Notes: a model not told the origin generated them from the sequence alone. DNA of 64,000 nt from Anisus vortex (GCA_949126835.1 OX421509.1:9178911-9242910), one strand, 5' to 3'. Shown: positions 1-12,210, counted from the first letter of the stretch. Translations and numbers: made by a program.

Positions 1-1069
1 TCTCAAATGGGGCTAACCCTATTTAGGTGTTTTAAAATTATTTCAATAAATTCCCACCGAGTTGGAGGAGATGGTATGGGGGTTGGAAGAGATAAGACAA
101 ATCTAAAATTGGAATAGTATGTGAGTGTGTGTGTGTATCTGTCTGTCTGTGTTTAATGGGTCGTGCCCCACAGTGACTGGTGACTCCCACACTGATCAAG
201 TTACGTCTGAAGAAAAAAAAACTGAAAAAAGAAAAGAAGAAATAAAACTGAAGAAAAAATATTTTTTAAAAGGGTAAGGAGGAGTTGTCGCTCCTGCAAT
301 TATCTATCGCGAGACAGCACCGAGTACTCGTGTCCCGAGGGAGTCGTCAATGTGTGTGTGTGGGTGCGGGGCGGGATAAAAAGAAAATTACATCGCCCCC
401 CCTAAACAATTTCAGGGTACGCCCTAAGATTTCACCCCCCCCCCCCTTTTCCTTCCATTCCCATCACACACAAATTAAATAAAATAAATTTCAATTCTCA
501 CATTAACTCAAACTAAAGTCATACCATACCACCGGTACACACGACACCGGTACACCCGACACCGGTACACCCGACATTGGTATACACAGAAACGATAACT
601 TTCCCACACAATACAACAGTTTAGAGAAAGAAGAACAAACAAAGCTGTGAAACAAAATTTGAATGACCTGTTGCCCATAGTAATGGTTTTGGGGAAGTCC
701 TCAGTGTTTAAGTGTGTTTACATTTTTACTCGTTATTTTTGTTATTGTGTTTTTGTTGCGTGTTGTGTTATTGTTACTTTTTTTGTGTTGTATTTTTAAG
801 GAAGACTAATATTGGTGATTGATAGATTATTTAAGGGGAATAAGCCACTATTTTTCTTATTTTCTTTTTTATTTTTCATTTATTTATGAAATTTGAATTT
901 ATGTCGAGACATTGTGACTCACAATGGGGTCATTAAAAGAGGTGTATAAGGTTTATGTAATAATGCTTACGAGGAGATTTACGTTCCAGAACAACTGTCA
1001 AATGATAAACAAGCTTGACACGGGCAGCATTCTCGAGATATAATACTGCGAGATCCCTCTTATTTTATA
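1..1069. other. AT-rich sequence, no gene seen
   Basis: Apart from GT-rich and A-rich runs and the 15-bp repeat, I see nothing that supports a gene. A 65-codon frame at 285 has no ATG and no family resemblance. Confidence 0.6.
531..588. repeat. 15-bp tandem repeat
   Basis: Four units of about ACACCGGTACACCCG; the last (ACATTGGTATACAC) is diverged. Confidence 0.7.
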
Positions 1070-1235
1070 TGTTTTTTTTACAGACGTTCCTTTTAGATAG
1101 AAGATTATTACGTCAATTAGGCCCAAAACTCCTGCAGGAGTGGCAGGGATCGGTCGGCGGCAGAGATCGGTCGGCGGCAGGGATAGAACCTGCGCCGTGT
1201 CGGTTGACAGTCCGAACCCCCTTCTATGGGCCCCC
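1070..1235 (-). mobile_element. SINE-B copy
   Basis: Reverse orientation: tail TTACAGACGTTCCTTTTAGA, TAGAAGATTATTACGTC, body GGCCCAAAACTCCTGCAGG and head GGTTGACAGTCCG. A 17-bp segment (GATCGGTCGGCGGCAGG-like) is duplicated internally. Confidence 0.7.
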
Positions 1236-2170
1236 CTACCCACTCCCCGACATCAGCTACGTTATGTAATATTATCGTCAGCCCTGAGCGTCCCATTCCC
1301 AATGAGTGACTAGGAAGAAACGGTCTTTTTTTTTTTTTTTTTTTTTTTGGGGGGGGGGGGGGGGGGGTACAGTTCTAACGTCATTGACCACGATCATATC
1401 ATAGTTTCTGGCATTTACCGAGGATGACCGGTCGGGTGTACGACCCTGCAAGCAGACAAGTCAACGGTCGCATTACCCGGACGATACGACGCGTGTGGAG
1501 CCATCAGCGGAAATAGTATTAATATATAAACGCCCCCCTCCCCCTAACACCCCTCCCCTACACCCTCAATGTCGATAGAAAAAAGAAATGCCGCAGCTAT
1601 TGGTCATAAAGCCTGCATAATTTATATATGCCAGTGACACACTACACTCTGCCTGTTATGCAATGGCGTATGTCACTTATAGAATTGGGCGCCAACCCTC
1701 GGGTGGAGGGCGGGTGTAAATACCGAGTGTGGCTGGATGGTTGTGGAGGGAGGAAATCTAAAAATCACCGCCCCCTTCTCTAGGCTGCCCTCGCTACTGA
1801 ACAATGTCCATATTTTTTTTTTCAATTCAATCGTTTGAGAATAAAGAGTTCCTACTTTGAAAGCATTTCTAAACTATTTCACCCAAACCTTTCCGTAGCC
1901 ACGGTATACAACGGGATTGTGTGACCAGTCACCTTTACTTTCCCAAAAAAGTAATTTCAGTTTCCCCTACCAGGGACACTTTCTGGAGCCGGGACATAAG
2001 AACCCTTGGTGTTGGTCAGGGCTTACAGCCCCGGGACAATCGGTACGGAAATCACGAGCGCGCTGCAGCTGCACTTCGGATGTCCCATATAGTGGTGGGG
2101 GTGGTCTAGTGGGATAGAGCGTTGGTGGTCTTTTCAGGGGTATCGGGCTCGAGACACAGTTTAAGCAATC
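1236..2170. other. No gene seen
   Basis: Homopolymers, then unremarkable sequence. GTGACCAGTCACC at 1,920 and the following 200 bp vaguely recall SINE-A but I cannot align it. Confidence 0.5.
1326..1367. repeat. T23-G19 compound homopolymer
   Basis: About 23 T followed at once by 19 G. One of the longest of the many G/C runs in the window. Confidence 0.95.
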
Positions 2171-2470
2171 ACTTGTGCCAGCATCCATGGTGGTAACATC
2201 CGTTGTGCCAGCATCCATGGTGGTAACATCCATTGTGCCAGCATCCATGGTGGTAACATCCGTTGTGCCAGCATCCATGGTGGTAACATCCGTTGTGCCA
2301 GCATCCATGGTGGTAACATCCGTTGTGCCAGCATCCATGGTGGTAACATCCGTTGTGCCAGCATCCATTGTGGTAACATCCGTTGTGCCAGAATCCATGG
2401 TGGTAACATCCGTTGTGCCAACATGCATGGTGGTAACATCCGTTGTGCCAACATGCATGGTGCAAAGATT
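2171..2470. repeat. 30-bp minisatellite, ten units
   Basis: The unit reads GCATCCATGGTGGTAACATC then CGTTGTGCCA. The last three units drift (AGAATCC, ACATGC). Because 30 is a multiple of three, several frames stay open on both strands; there is no sign that any is translated. Confidence 0.92.
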
Positions 2471-4045
2471 CGTGGTGTCAACATACATTGTGACTGGAAT
2501 GTGTACCTGTTATGTTGGCCACATAATCCTCTAGTATGTAGTGTCCAGGAAAATTATGTTTAAGTCCTCAATGTTTGAAAAGGTTTACTACACTTTAACA
2601 TATCAGGCTTACGTAAAAGTACAAAACTTAAAAGAAAGAAAGAAAGAAAGATTGGGAGGAGAAATAAAAACTATCATTTTTCTAGCCATCGCGTCTATTC
2701 CAGGTCACAGAGTCATCCTTCCTCACGACCCAGACCCACCCTCTGCCACAACAACGCTATCATCAGCAGTGCTTGGCGCCCCGCCTTGTCACCCCAAAAG
2801 CTATGATTTAAACATACCCCCCACACACTTTCCACCTCCCCCTAGGGCACCCTCCCCCCATCCCTGACAGTATATAACCGCTAGGCCACCATACGCCACA
2901 CTGCAGCTTCCTTATTTTCTCTTCTCACGCCCCTCCCCTACCCCTCTACCAACGCCCTATCCACACCTCCCCCGCAGCCCCATCCACGACACCGACCGAC
3001 GCCCCCGCCACCCCGGGTCCTACCCCACACCGCCACTCACCATCTACCCCTTTCCCCCAGTGGGGGGGGGTGCTGCACGGGATCAAGCGCTTAGATGAAT
3101 ACTTCATTTTAAAAAAAATGAAAAAAAAAAAAAAAAATAAATACAAAAATGAAAAAAAAAAAAAGTTGGGGTGGGGATGATGGGAGATGACGACAGATAG
3201 AGAGAAAGAAAGAAAGAGAGAGAGAAAGAAAAAAAAAGAATAGCTATTATTTGACCCGATAGTTTAAGATAATATTCGTAGCCCTCGCTTTACTCCCGCA
3301 AATAGCTACCTTCGTAACGTGCCGTCTTATCACAAGTGTTCAACTAAAAACAGTGATTTAAAAAACAAAACCGAGACCAAAAAAAAACGAGAAAAAAAAA
3401 CGAGAAAGCTACCGACTACAAGGTTGTTTTTTTCTCCCGGGCTTTTTTTTTTTTTGCCTCTAACACACACACACACACACACTCACAATCGCGAAACAAT
3501 AAAAGCCCTCGCCATACAGCTCATTGTTCTCTCACCATCCACGTTTTCTCAAACACGAGCACACACATACTAACTTTTTATTTAAACAGTGCAGTCAATG
3601 ACGTATAATCTCTCACGCTCTCTCTCTCTCTCTTTCTTTCTCTCAGTCTCTTACACTCCGCTGCGATCAAATCAAGTGTTGGTTAATTGATACCTCCCCC
3701 CCCCCTCCTTCTTATGCCCCCCGACCCCCGTTTGAAAATAAAATATAAAAATTATAGTTTAAAAAAAAAAGACAATTACAAGAAAGGTAGACAATTCAGA
3801 TTTTTATCTGTATGTTTTATCCCTCGGGGACAAGACATCGTTAACATTTTTTAAGTTAACTCATGGTTAACATAAGATGATGTTGAGCCAGGCGTTTTAA
3901 TAATAACATAACAGCATAACATATTATAATATCGGCTTTTTTTTAATTCATTGTCCTGTTTTTTTTATATATTTTTTAAATTTCTAAACTTCTTCTCTAG
4001 TAGGCCTATTGGCTGGCTTTCTCAAAGCTGTGAAATAGATGCCGA
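2471..4045. other. Low-complexity spacer
   Basis: AAAG, poly-A, CA, CT and C-run tracts alternate. No conserved frame. Confidence 0.6.
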
Positions 4046-4332
4046 CCGAAATTTGGTTTCGGCTTCGGTTTCGGCGCCGAAAGAAGGCAAATGGCCTTCG
4101 GTCATCAGGCAAATATCTATTTTAACTTTTCAAAGTTCCAACTGCGACGCTAGTGCTTCATCATTTACTCTTCTTATTGATAATTTAATTTTGTTAAAAC
4201 TGTTGCCAATTAATTACTTCACAAAAATCTTAAATCTATTGTTTGGCTATATCGGTATCGTCCGAAAGTGTAGTGAATCTTTAGGTTTCGTCTTCGGTTT
4301 CGACCGAAAGTCAATGTATAACTTTCGGTATG
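4046..4332. repeat. CGAAA/TTTCGG-rich inverted segments
   Basis: Runs such as TTTCGGCTTCGGTTTCGGCG with CCGAAAG nearby, at both 4050-4085 and 4285-4330, can fold back on each other. This resembles the ends of a palindromic MITE, but boundaries and a target duplication are not visible. Confidence 0.35.
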
Positions 4333-4376
4333 CTTCTACTGTGAAAATTATAATTTGAACTCTCACGTTATTCAGA

Positions 4377-4500
4377 GTGCCAAGAGCCCTTAAAGTTATC
4401 CTGCTTTAGCCATTATTCTCTTGTAGAAGAGACTTGAGATGCCTTTTTTTTTATATCGCGTGCCATTGAAAATCTCTCTGCGTGACCGGTCTGTGCCTTT
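4377..4500 (-). mobile_element. Fragment of the same hAT-like MITE
   Basis: It shares GTAGAAGAGACTTGA and CGTGCCATTGA with 63365-63480. The terminal GGTTGCCG end is missing. Confidence 0.4.
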
Positions 4501-4627
4501 ACCTCTCCCCTGCTCCCAATCCCTACTACACGCACTACGCGGTCTTTATGAAAGTAGGCTAAGATAGACAATTTGATAGACAGCTTGACAAAAATACTTA
4601 GATGGGGAGGCATACTGACAGATCCAT

Positions 4628-4795
4628 ATAGAAGACCGAAGGATAGATAGTCAGCTTGACAGATAGACTAGATATACAAGATAGACGAGATAGACGAGAT
4701 AGACGAGATAGACAAGATAGACTCGATTGACTAGATAGACAAGATAGACGAGATAGGCAAGATAGACAAGATAGACTCGATAATCAAATAGACAG
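4628..4795. repeat. GATAGAC-type simple repeat
   Basis: Irregular 10-11-bp units of GATAGACGA / GATAGACAA. Confidence 0.8.
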
Positions 4796-5151
4796 AGTCT
4801 ATCTACATTTAGCAGCATTAAAAAAAAAACCTGACTGACTTGTTCTATGTTTGGTAAAATTTCTTTTTTTACCTGAGGTCAAGATGACCTCGGTATCAAG
4901 AAGTCACAGAACGTGAATCTAGCATACATGCACAGTATGAATGTGTTAGTCCCCGCGTAGGCACAGGTAAAGGTCACCTGCCCGCAAGGTACAACAAGAA
5001 GTTTGTTGTGTAACTGTGCACGGAGGGGGGAGGGGGGGGGCGGGTAACCATCAGATAGACAGACAGATAAAACAACGGGCGGACGGACAAATGGAAGAGA
5101 CAGGCGGACAGGCCATTAGGATGAATGGGCGGAAATGCTGAATTAACGAAA

Positions 5152-5382
5152 GATTGACAGAAAGAAGAAAGGAGAGATTGACAGAAGGAAGAATGGAAAG
5201 ATTGACAGAAGGAATAATAGAAAGATTGACAGAAAGAAGAAAGGAGAGATTGACAGAAGGAAGAATGGAAAGATTGACAGAAGGACTAATAGAAAGATTG
5301 ACAGAAGGAATAATAGAAAGATTGACAGAAGGAAGAATAGAGAGATTGACAGAAGGGAAAATGGAAAGATTGACACAATGAA
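5152..5382. repeat. 24-bp minisatellite, about 9.5 units
   Basis: Units of AGATTGACAGAAGGAAGAAT, GGAA with GAATAATAGAA and AAGAAAGGAG variants. Frames on both strands stay open only because the period is a multiple of three. Confidence 0.9.
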
Positions 5383-6120
5383 AAATGGTCAGATAAAAAG
5401 ACTTTGAGACACATGGTACAATTTGGAGAAAGACAGCAAGTCCATAAGAAGACCCATAGATGTGACCTCCATTAGACAACGAGTCTAATAATATTGAAAA
5501 AAAAAAGAGACAGATATGGAGACCTACGTCGAGGGTGAAAATTAAGTAACGGAGGTAGATGAAATAAAAGGAGAAATACGGAGATGGGCACAACAGACAC
5601 ACAAGTCTCAGATTGATGGACAAGAAAGACAATGTATCAAAAGTACAAGTGCTATATTTAAAAACAAAGTTCATTACACATTTACATATACATGCACACC
5701 AACACACACACATAAACCCACGGGAGATAATTTAACCTTGTTTTAAAAATAATGAAACGTTTCTATAAATAGACATTTCGGAAGTTTCCGTCAAGCACAT
5801 GTATGTATGGCTACTTGCAGTTACACGAGAAAAAAAAAACTTTTATAATAATTTTTTTTAAAATTCTATTGTCCTGGCAACGTAATCTCCAGAGAAAACC
5901 TTACACAAAGTTAATGAGCTACTAAAAAACAACACAATCAAATAAAAACACTTTTTCTATAAAGAAAATATTAGTACACAAATATTAGAAAGAGATTTAC
6001 TTTTTAAAAATACATTTTGGCCCATCCTTATTTATCAATGTATTTAGATAGCTATCCAATTATTTACATATATATCTAATTATAGTTGTATTCGTTTATA
6101 TGTATACATCCATGTATACC

Positions 6121-6352
6121 GTCGGACCAAATTGATCCAGCGTTCATCAGCTTCTCTGACCACAGCATACTAGGGGATTGTGTGGCCAGCACAATGCCCA
6201 GCCGCCTTTACTTTTCCCCCAACGAAAGCCACAATCAGAGCTGGGGAGAATCAGGGACAGCCCCTAGACCCGGGGGAAAAAAAATGCTAGGATTCGAACC
6301 CAGGACCTTCGGGACGCCGGGCGAACGTTGTGTCGCTCGGCTACCGTACCCC
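6121..6352 (-). mobile_element. SINE-A copy
   Basis: Reverse orientation from GTCGGACCAAATTGATCCA to the GGATTCGAACCCAGGACC B box. The A box is eroded. CCATGTAT and CCATGTGTAT on either side may be the remains of a target duplication. Confidence 0.75.
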
Positions 6353-7863
6353 ATGTGTATTAATATATCTTTCTAGTTCGGTCTCTGTGATTTGGTAAAA
6401 TAATTTCCACAGACATAAATTTAAGCGAATGAAAATAAAAAAGTAATGCAGTCGTGTTTTAAGCATTTTCTTCATTTGTTTTTAATAGTCCATCATCTCT
6501 TTCTAATTTTGTTTGATTAAAACAACAACAACAACTAGAAAAAAAAAACAACTTTATATTCGTACAGTGGATTCACAGAATCAAAGTAAGTTTACTTTTA
6601 CGTATCAAGGATCTATTTTTAGTTTGGCTTAGTAGTTTCCCATCAAAATATTCCTAATTCCATTTTTGTTTGTTTGTTGGGAAACGGACAGAAAAAAATA
6701 AAGTCTTTGGAAATTCTGCTTTAGGTAAGTCAGTAAAGTCCCATAGGGCCAAACCTGTTATAAAAAGAATGTAAAAAGTAGCCAGTATAATAATGAAAGT
6801 AGTGTTTTATTTTCAACCTGTACGCAGGTCACATGATGTCTCTCCCGTTAGCCATTGGGTGATACATTTCATATCTATTTTTAGATTTTCAAAGGTCGAA
6901 AGAAAATGTGCGTGTGTATTTTTTTTGTTACAAGTCTTAGATTACTTTTTGTTGTTGTTTGATTTAGTTGACATCTCGGAGACCTATAATACAAGTAGAA
7001 GTTTCCTTAATCTTACAAATGACACCCCAAAAAAATGTAGTGACAATGACGAAGCTGAACATTAAAACAACAACGTAAAAATATAACCAACATGCAAAAG
7101 AAAGCAGACTTAAGTATGCCCGTATCTCTTGGTTGGGCTCTGTATAATATAATAAAAATATGCATATATGTATGTCTTGATAGCCTTCGTCTCTATGTCA
7201 TCTGTATTCTCCATCACACTAGTCTCTCGCTCTCTCTCTAGCCCTCGCCCCCCATGCTCGTTATCTCTTCATCGGACACGAGAGTGGGGGGAATATATAT
7301 AGAGAGAGAGATGAGCCTTGTGGTAAGAAATCGCCCCGCATGTTGCGGCGGTTAAGGGCGAGTCAGGTGCGTAAATAGGCATCATAACGCGAGGGCTCCG
7401 TCGAGGGCTGTAAGGACGGGGTTGGTTTGGTATTGTGGACGAACAGGTGCTAGCCACGAGTGAGAAATTTCCCTTACGATTGCATCAACAATACTAGCTT
7501 AGGGGGCGAGAAGTGTCTTGTGTTGCAGTTTTTTTTTTTTTTTTTTTGTATTGGTAGGTTTGGATTAGTTTTGTTTGATCATGCCCTCGTCTCACGCGAC
7601 CATCTTCATACGCACGGCAGTTGTCGGTTATTGTTTTTTGTTTTTTTTATTACTGCCGGGTCAAAGCCACTCGAGGCGTCCCCGGGCTTAGCGCGGTATG
7701 ATTGGCTTCAAAAGTAATAACGTCAGGGGTGCAATGATTAGCCCTCGGATTATCGGGGCATCAGAAGGCTGGTGGAAGAGAGAGAGAGAGGGAGAGAGAG
7801 AGTGTTGGGGTATACTTGAAATAGCGACAGATGTCGTCTGCAACTGGAGCATGTACTAGTGTA

Positions 7864-7945
7864 AACAAATATATATATATATATATAGACTATATTATAT
7901 ATATTATTTTATATATATATATATATTATATATATATATAATAAT
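7864..7945. repeat. AT-rich palindromic (TA)n tract
   Basis: Interrupted TATATA runs around TTATTTTA; able to form hairpins. Confidence 0.7.
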
Positions 7946-8385
7946 TAGATATGTTGAACAGACAAACATATAAAGATATATGTAAATATATACATCTAGA
8001 AACATTGATAGATGAATAGATGGATAGATGGATAGATGAATAGATGGATATGTGGATAGATTGCTAGATTGACAAAGTAATATAGTGATAATTAGTAGTC
8101 GGCCCGGCAGATAGAGCATCGTAGTTAGTATTTAGAAATGTATCGATCATAGGTAGTACCCAGCTGGTTTTCAAGTTGTGTCAGGTAAATGGCATGTCTG
8201 TGTCCACAAGGATGTCAGGTGTCATGCTGCTATCCTGACACTGCCAGTGATTTTAGCAGTCGGCACCGGCATTAGTCATAGGCTCGAACGAGATGTGCGT
8301 GTGTGTTTTTGAGTTTGAATTAACGGGGAGTTACGTGAGCTGACAAAAGTGAGTCCAATGACTCGTGCAAGCCGAACGACAAGTG

Positions 8386-8758
8386 GGGGATTGTGTGGCC
8401 AGCTCTGATAGGGTGCCTGACTTCATTTGGGAATAGAGTAAAGACAGCTGGGCATTGTGCTGGCCACACAATCCCCTGGTACGCCGTGGCCACAGAAACT
8501 GGTGAACGATGCTTAACCCGGCCCTAGGAATAGAGTAAAGACAGCTGGGCATTGTGCTGGCCACACAATCCCCTGGTACGCCGTGGCCACAGAAACTGGT
8601 GAACGATGCTTAACCCGGCCCTAGGAATAGAGTAAAGATATCTGGGCATTGTGCTGGACACACAATCCCCTGGTACGCCGTGGCCACAGAAACTGGTGAA
8701 CGATGCTTAACCCGGCCCTAGGATCAATAATTTGGTTCGACGGGACACTCTACTTTAC
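8386..8758 (+). mobile_element. SINE-A tail, internally triplicated
   Basis: The 3' half of SINE-A is present with a 97-bp segment repeated three times, starting at 8431, 8528 and 8625. Each repeat runs GAATAGAGTAAAG to AACCCGGCCCTAG. Near-identity of the units points to a recent local amplification. Confidence 0.8.
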
Positions 8759-9574
8759 TGAATTAATACACTACGACATCTATTGTTCTTGAGTTTTTTT
8801 AAGTTTTTTTTTGTACTATACTTTTTACTTACAACTTTTGGGGAAAGGAATAAACAACTTTAAAAAAAAATACATTTCTTGGCGCCACGTGCTCCTCCCA
8901 CTCCAACCCTCCATCTGAGTTCATCCATTCCTGTACGCTCACACAAACAGGCCACAAAACAGCAGACGTGAAACAAAAAAAAAACAAAAAAAAAATAGAA
9001 ATAAAAAAATTATAACACTTTTTGACACACTTCCCTTGTTGGACTATTGATTTGGGATTTTGATATGCAATCGAAAGTCTGGGGAGGTTTTCAATGGCAA
9101 TGGAGATTTCTTAATTATGTAACGATTGAACCTATTTAATCCTCACTCTCTATGGACAGGTATGGACAGAGATTTAGCCCTCGATTCTTTACGGTAAATA
9201 CAAACAATCGACAATTATATACAGATTAAAGATGTTTTTATGAGTTTATTTATTTATTTGTAAAGAAATCTGTTGGTTTTATTTAATCTATTAGATTTGT
9301 TTTGTGGAGCTAGTTCTATGAATTGAATTGAATTGTTGAATTTCTGGCTCATCAACATCGAAGGTTATTTAGGGCCTTTTTGATAACGTTGTTGTCATAT
9401 TTCTCTTGTATCCATTTCATTGTTCTTATATCTTTAAATTCTGTTGTACAGATGTATGTCTTTAATATAGTTTTTTTGTTTTTTTTTTGTTTTTTTTTAT
9501 ATTTGCTGAAAAGTTCATGAAGAGTTCTACTGTAATAGAATTTATGACCTCTCTCTCTCTCTATCTTTATATAT

Positions 9575-9576
<2 letters not shown>

Positions 9577-9635
<59 letters not shown>
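9577..9635. repeat. (TA)n microsatellite
   Basis: About 59 bp of uninterrupted AT dinucleotides. Confidence 0.95.
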
Positions 9636-9638
<3 letters not shown>

Positions 9639-9744
9639 AGAGTGTTTGTCCGCATACCATTGGTCAATTTGAAATCACGTGAGTTTGTGTCACTGACCTA
9701 TTTATGCCTAGACCTATATACTGTCTTATAATTTTTCACATCGG

Positions 9745-10098
9745 ACATGTGTCCTCTCTAGCTCAGTGGTAAACGTAGCGGACTGCTATGCGAGCGACGC
9801 GGGTTCGATTCTCCAGTTAGAATATACTTTTTTTTTTCGACAATGTTTTTTTCAAACTTTTAAAAACAAAAGACATTGTAAATCTACGGACAATTTAGAT
9901 TTTTGTTAAATAAAAATACTTGCCTATATTTTTACCCGATTACAATATTTATTTTAAATTACTTTCCTAAAAGTCTTCAGTAAAAAAATACTTTTTTAAA
10001 TATAAGATGCATAGCTTTCTTTTAAGTGCAGTTTATAAATTTTTTATCTGCACCTGTTTATTTTTTTCACCCGGGCAACGCCGGGCAACGTAGCTTGT
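9745..10098 (+). mobile_element. SINE-E: tRNA-like head, tail GGGCAACGCCGGGCAACG
   Basis: CTAGCTCAGTGGTAAACGTA (A box) and GCGGGTTCGATTCTCC (B box) at 9758-9823 form a tRNA-like head whose acceptor strands do not pair, so it is not a working tRNA gene. An AT-rich body follows, then CCCGGGCAACGCCGGGCAAC and GTAGCTTGTATA. The same end recurs at 10497 directly before (TA)n, suggesting a (TA)n-tailed SINE. Confidence 0.55.
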
Positions 10099-10102
10099 AT
10101 AA

Positions 10103-10262
10103 GCCGGCTGGTCCAGCGGTTAGTTCACCGGACTGTCAACCAAAAACCAACTGACACGTCGCGGGTTTTATCCCTGCCACCGACGGATCCCTGTCGCCCT
10201 GCAGGAGTTTTGGGCCTAGTGGACGTAATAATCTTCTATCTAGAAGGAACGTCTGTAAACTT
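10103..10262 (+). mobile_element. SINE-B, best full copy
   Basis: The head has a tRNA-like A box (TGGTCCAGCGGTTAG) and a weakened B box (GCGGGTTTTATCCCTGCC). The body is GCAGGAGTTTTGGGCC, then AGTGGACGTAATAATCTTCT, and the 3' end AAGGAACGTCTGTAA matches the tail of LINE-a. It sits between two copies of the (TA)n-ended repeat. Confidence 0.75.
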
Positions 10263-10279
10263 ATAAGAAATATTATATA

Positions 10280-10524
10280 TAAAGTACACTGTGTGTGTGG
10301 ATTCCGATCCCCATCGGTTAATTTAAAAACACGTGAACGTGTTAACCCGATTTTAATATTTATTATAAATTATTTTCCTAAATGTTTTCAGTAAATAATA
10401 AATTTATATTTTGTTCAAATTATTAGATCTATAGCTATGTGTTCTTTGTAGTTTATGACATTTTTATCTGTAGCTTATAAGGGACTGTTTAATTTTCCGA
10501 CGGGCAACGCCGGGGAATTTAGCT

Positions 10525-10525
<1 letters not shown>
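10280..10525 (+). mobile_element. SINE-E second copy, headless
   Basis: It shares CCGATTTTAATATTTATTAT, TTTCCTAAAxGTxTTCAGTA and GGGCAACGCCGGG, then TAGCTTGTATA, with 9745-10098, and runs into the (TA)n tract at 10526. A reverse-oriented end (TACAAGCTATATTGCCCGG) also occurs at 30085. Confidence 0.55.
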
Positions 10526-10595
<70 letters not shown>

Positions 10596-10676
10596 TTTCT
10601 CACTCTCTCTTTAAATGAACGGTTGAATATATGTATATATATATTCTTTCTCACTCTCTCTTTAAATGAACGGTTG
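10526..10676. repeat. (TA)n microsatellite and 50-bp duplication
   Basis: About 67 bp of TA directly after the SINE-E end. It is followed by two copies of a ~50-bp unit with ATTCTTTCTCACTCTCTCTT, TAAATGAACGGTTGAATA (10592 and 10641). Confidence 0.9.
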
Positions 10677-11838
10677 AATAGACAGATAAAATAGACTCAA
10701 ATACAAACAGATAGATATAAGAGAAGTAAAGTTGACAGACAGGCAGACAGGCAGACGGACGGATAGATCGAAAGAAAGAAAGACAGGCAGATAGTTAGCC
10801 AGATAGGTAGATAGATAAATAGATTGATATATCGAGATATATAGATAATATATTTAGAAATTACACTATAAACCACCAGCACAGAAGGGAGTATGGCGCC
10901 CATACCTTCTTTATTAATTAACCATTGCATTTTGTTTTATTCCAAATCAACTTCATGCGCCATTTCACACTCCCCCACTCTTCTTCCCCCACCACCTCCT
11001 TGACAGACCTGACCGTGTACAAAACCACGCCCCCCTCTCCCCCCCACCTCTTTTTCTTCTTGTGGAGTTATTGACCAAAAAAGTAGGTCGTCGGTCGTCA
11101 GGCAACAGTCCTTTTTTTAAAAAAAAAATAGTCATCGATTGAATGTGTTAGTCACTACCACATATAGAATAGTGCAGATAGTGCAATAGATATATTTCTA
11201 TTATTCTTTTTACTTTTTTTTAAAGATATTTTTTTAAATAAATATGCAAATGCGGTAAAAGCGAAAAAACTTCACTAAAAATGTTATCAGATAGGAATTT
11301 GCTATGTTCTATTTATACCTACAATATATAACAGGCACCGAAGTAGAGTGATCCTAGTGCGGAAAAGTCGCATGTACGAGCAGTAGTTGTAACATATTTT
11401 TTTGTGATTTCTTATGTGAGCTCATAAACTAAAGCAAATAATAACAAAGAATATATGATAAGCAAGAACTAACGAGATGCCAAAAAATAAAAGAATTGTT
11501 GGTTGGTGGGAGGGTTGAGAAAAGGAGGGAATCTTTGCCAGCTCGACGAGAAAAGTTATTTCCCCACAAGAGAAAGAAACGGTTCTCAAAGAGTATTCGT
11601 TTTTAGCTCGGTGAAAAAAAAGGCTTCTATCTAGGACTAAACGAGAAATCGCCACAGGAGGCTGTTCAAGAAATATTTTTTTGTCTTTCGCGAGAAATCG
11701 CCCTCGATTTTGTGTGTGTGCGTAAAATCGCTTCCTAAGTTTGGCGATTAATCGCTTAGGCTATGGCGACAGTCGCGGTGGATTTGAGGGTGAAAATCTC
11801 CACGGATGTAGAGCGGCATGCGATAGTCGTTATAGCCA
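10677..11838. other. Background, simple repeats
   Basis: GATA/GACAG repeats to 10,850, then unique AT-rich sequence. GCGATTAATCGC at 11,740 is a short palindrome. Confidence 0.5.
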
Positions 11839-12210
11839 TCTTATCTTATCTTATACATTACAGACGCTCCTTATATAGAGAAGATTATTCCGTCCAATGC
11901 TCATCCGTGGTCCGAGTTTAGTCATGCATTTTTTATTAATGTTTTAAATGATGTTAAGTTACTGGTTTTCCTGGTTTGTTCAGGGCAACCCTTTTCATGC
12001 CCGAATGCCACTCGGGAAGAAAGAGTACTCATATGCATTTGTTCTCGCATAAGGGATAAGGAAAGTGTTTTTTTTTTCTCCTTATGTTTATCTGAGCATT
12101 GCAACAGGTTGTTATTGGATTGTATTTCTAAATTAGAGTTTAAATCCTTATGTATTATTACTTAATTACTACTTTACTCTTTGCCCTTCTGTCCTCTAGT
12201 ATTTCCATCT
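11839..12210 (-). mobile_element. LINE-a 3' end, copy 2
   Basis: The minus strand encodes LQCSDKHKEKK, LMREQMHMSTLSSRVAFGHE, then CPEQTRKTSNLTSFKTL, with frame damage relative to 40950. The 3' tail runs through GACGC..CTGTAATGTATAAGATAAGAT. It is degraded but unmistakably the same family. Confidence 0.7.

Larger units (their letters stand above)
5383..8385. other. Background outside the SINE-A copy
   Basis: AT-rich sequence with (TA)n and GAGA stretches; short frames only, none recognisable. Confidence 0.5.

Noticed and set aside
1967..2488. 173-codon minus-strand frame over the 30-bp repeat
   Set aside because: It is open only because the repeat period is a multiple of three, and has no family resemblance outside the repeats.
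3951..4358. 135-codon frame at 4 kb
   Set aside because: No ATG-supported conserved domain; it overlaps CGAAA inverted segments that look like a repeat.
9755..9823. Possible tRNA gene
   Set aside because: A and B boxes are good but the acceptor-stem strands do not pair and there is no clean anticodon arm; better read as a SINE head.
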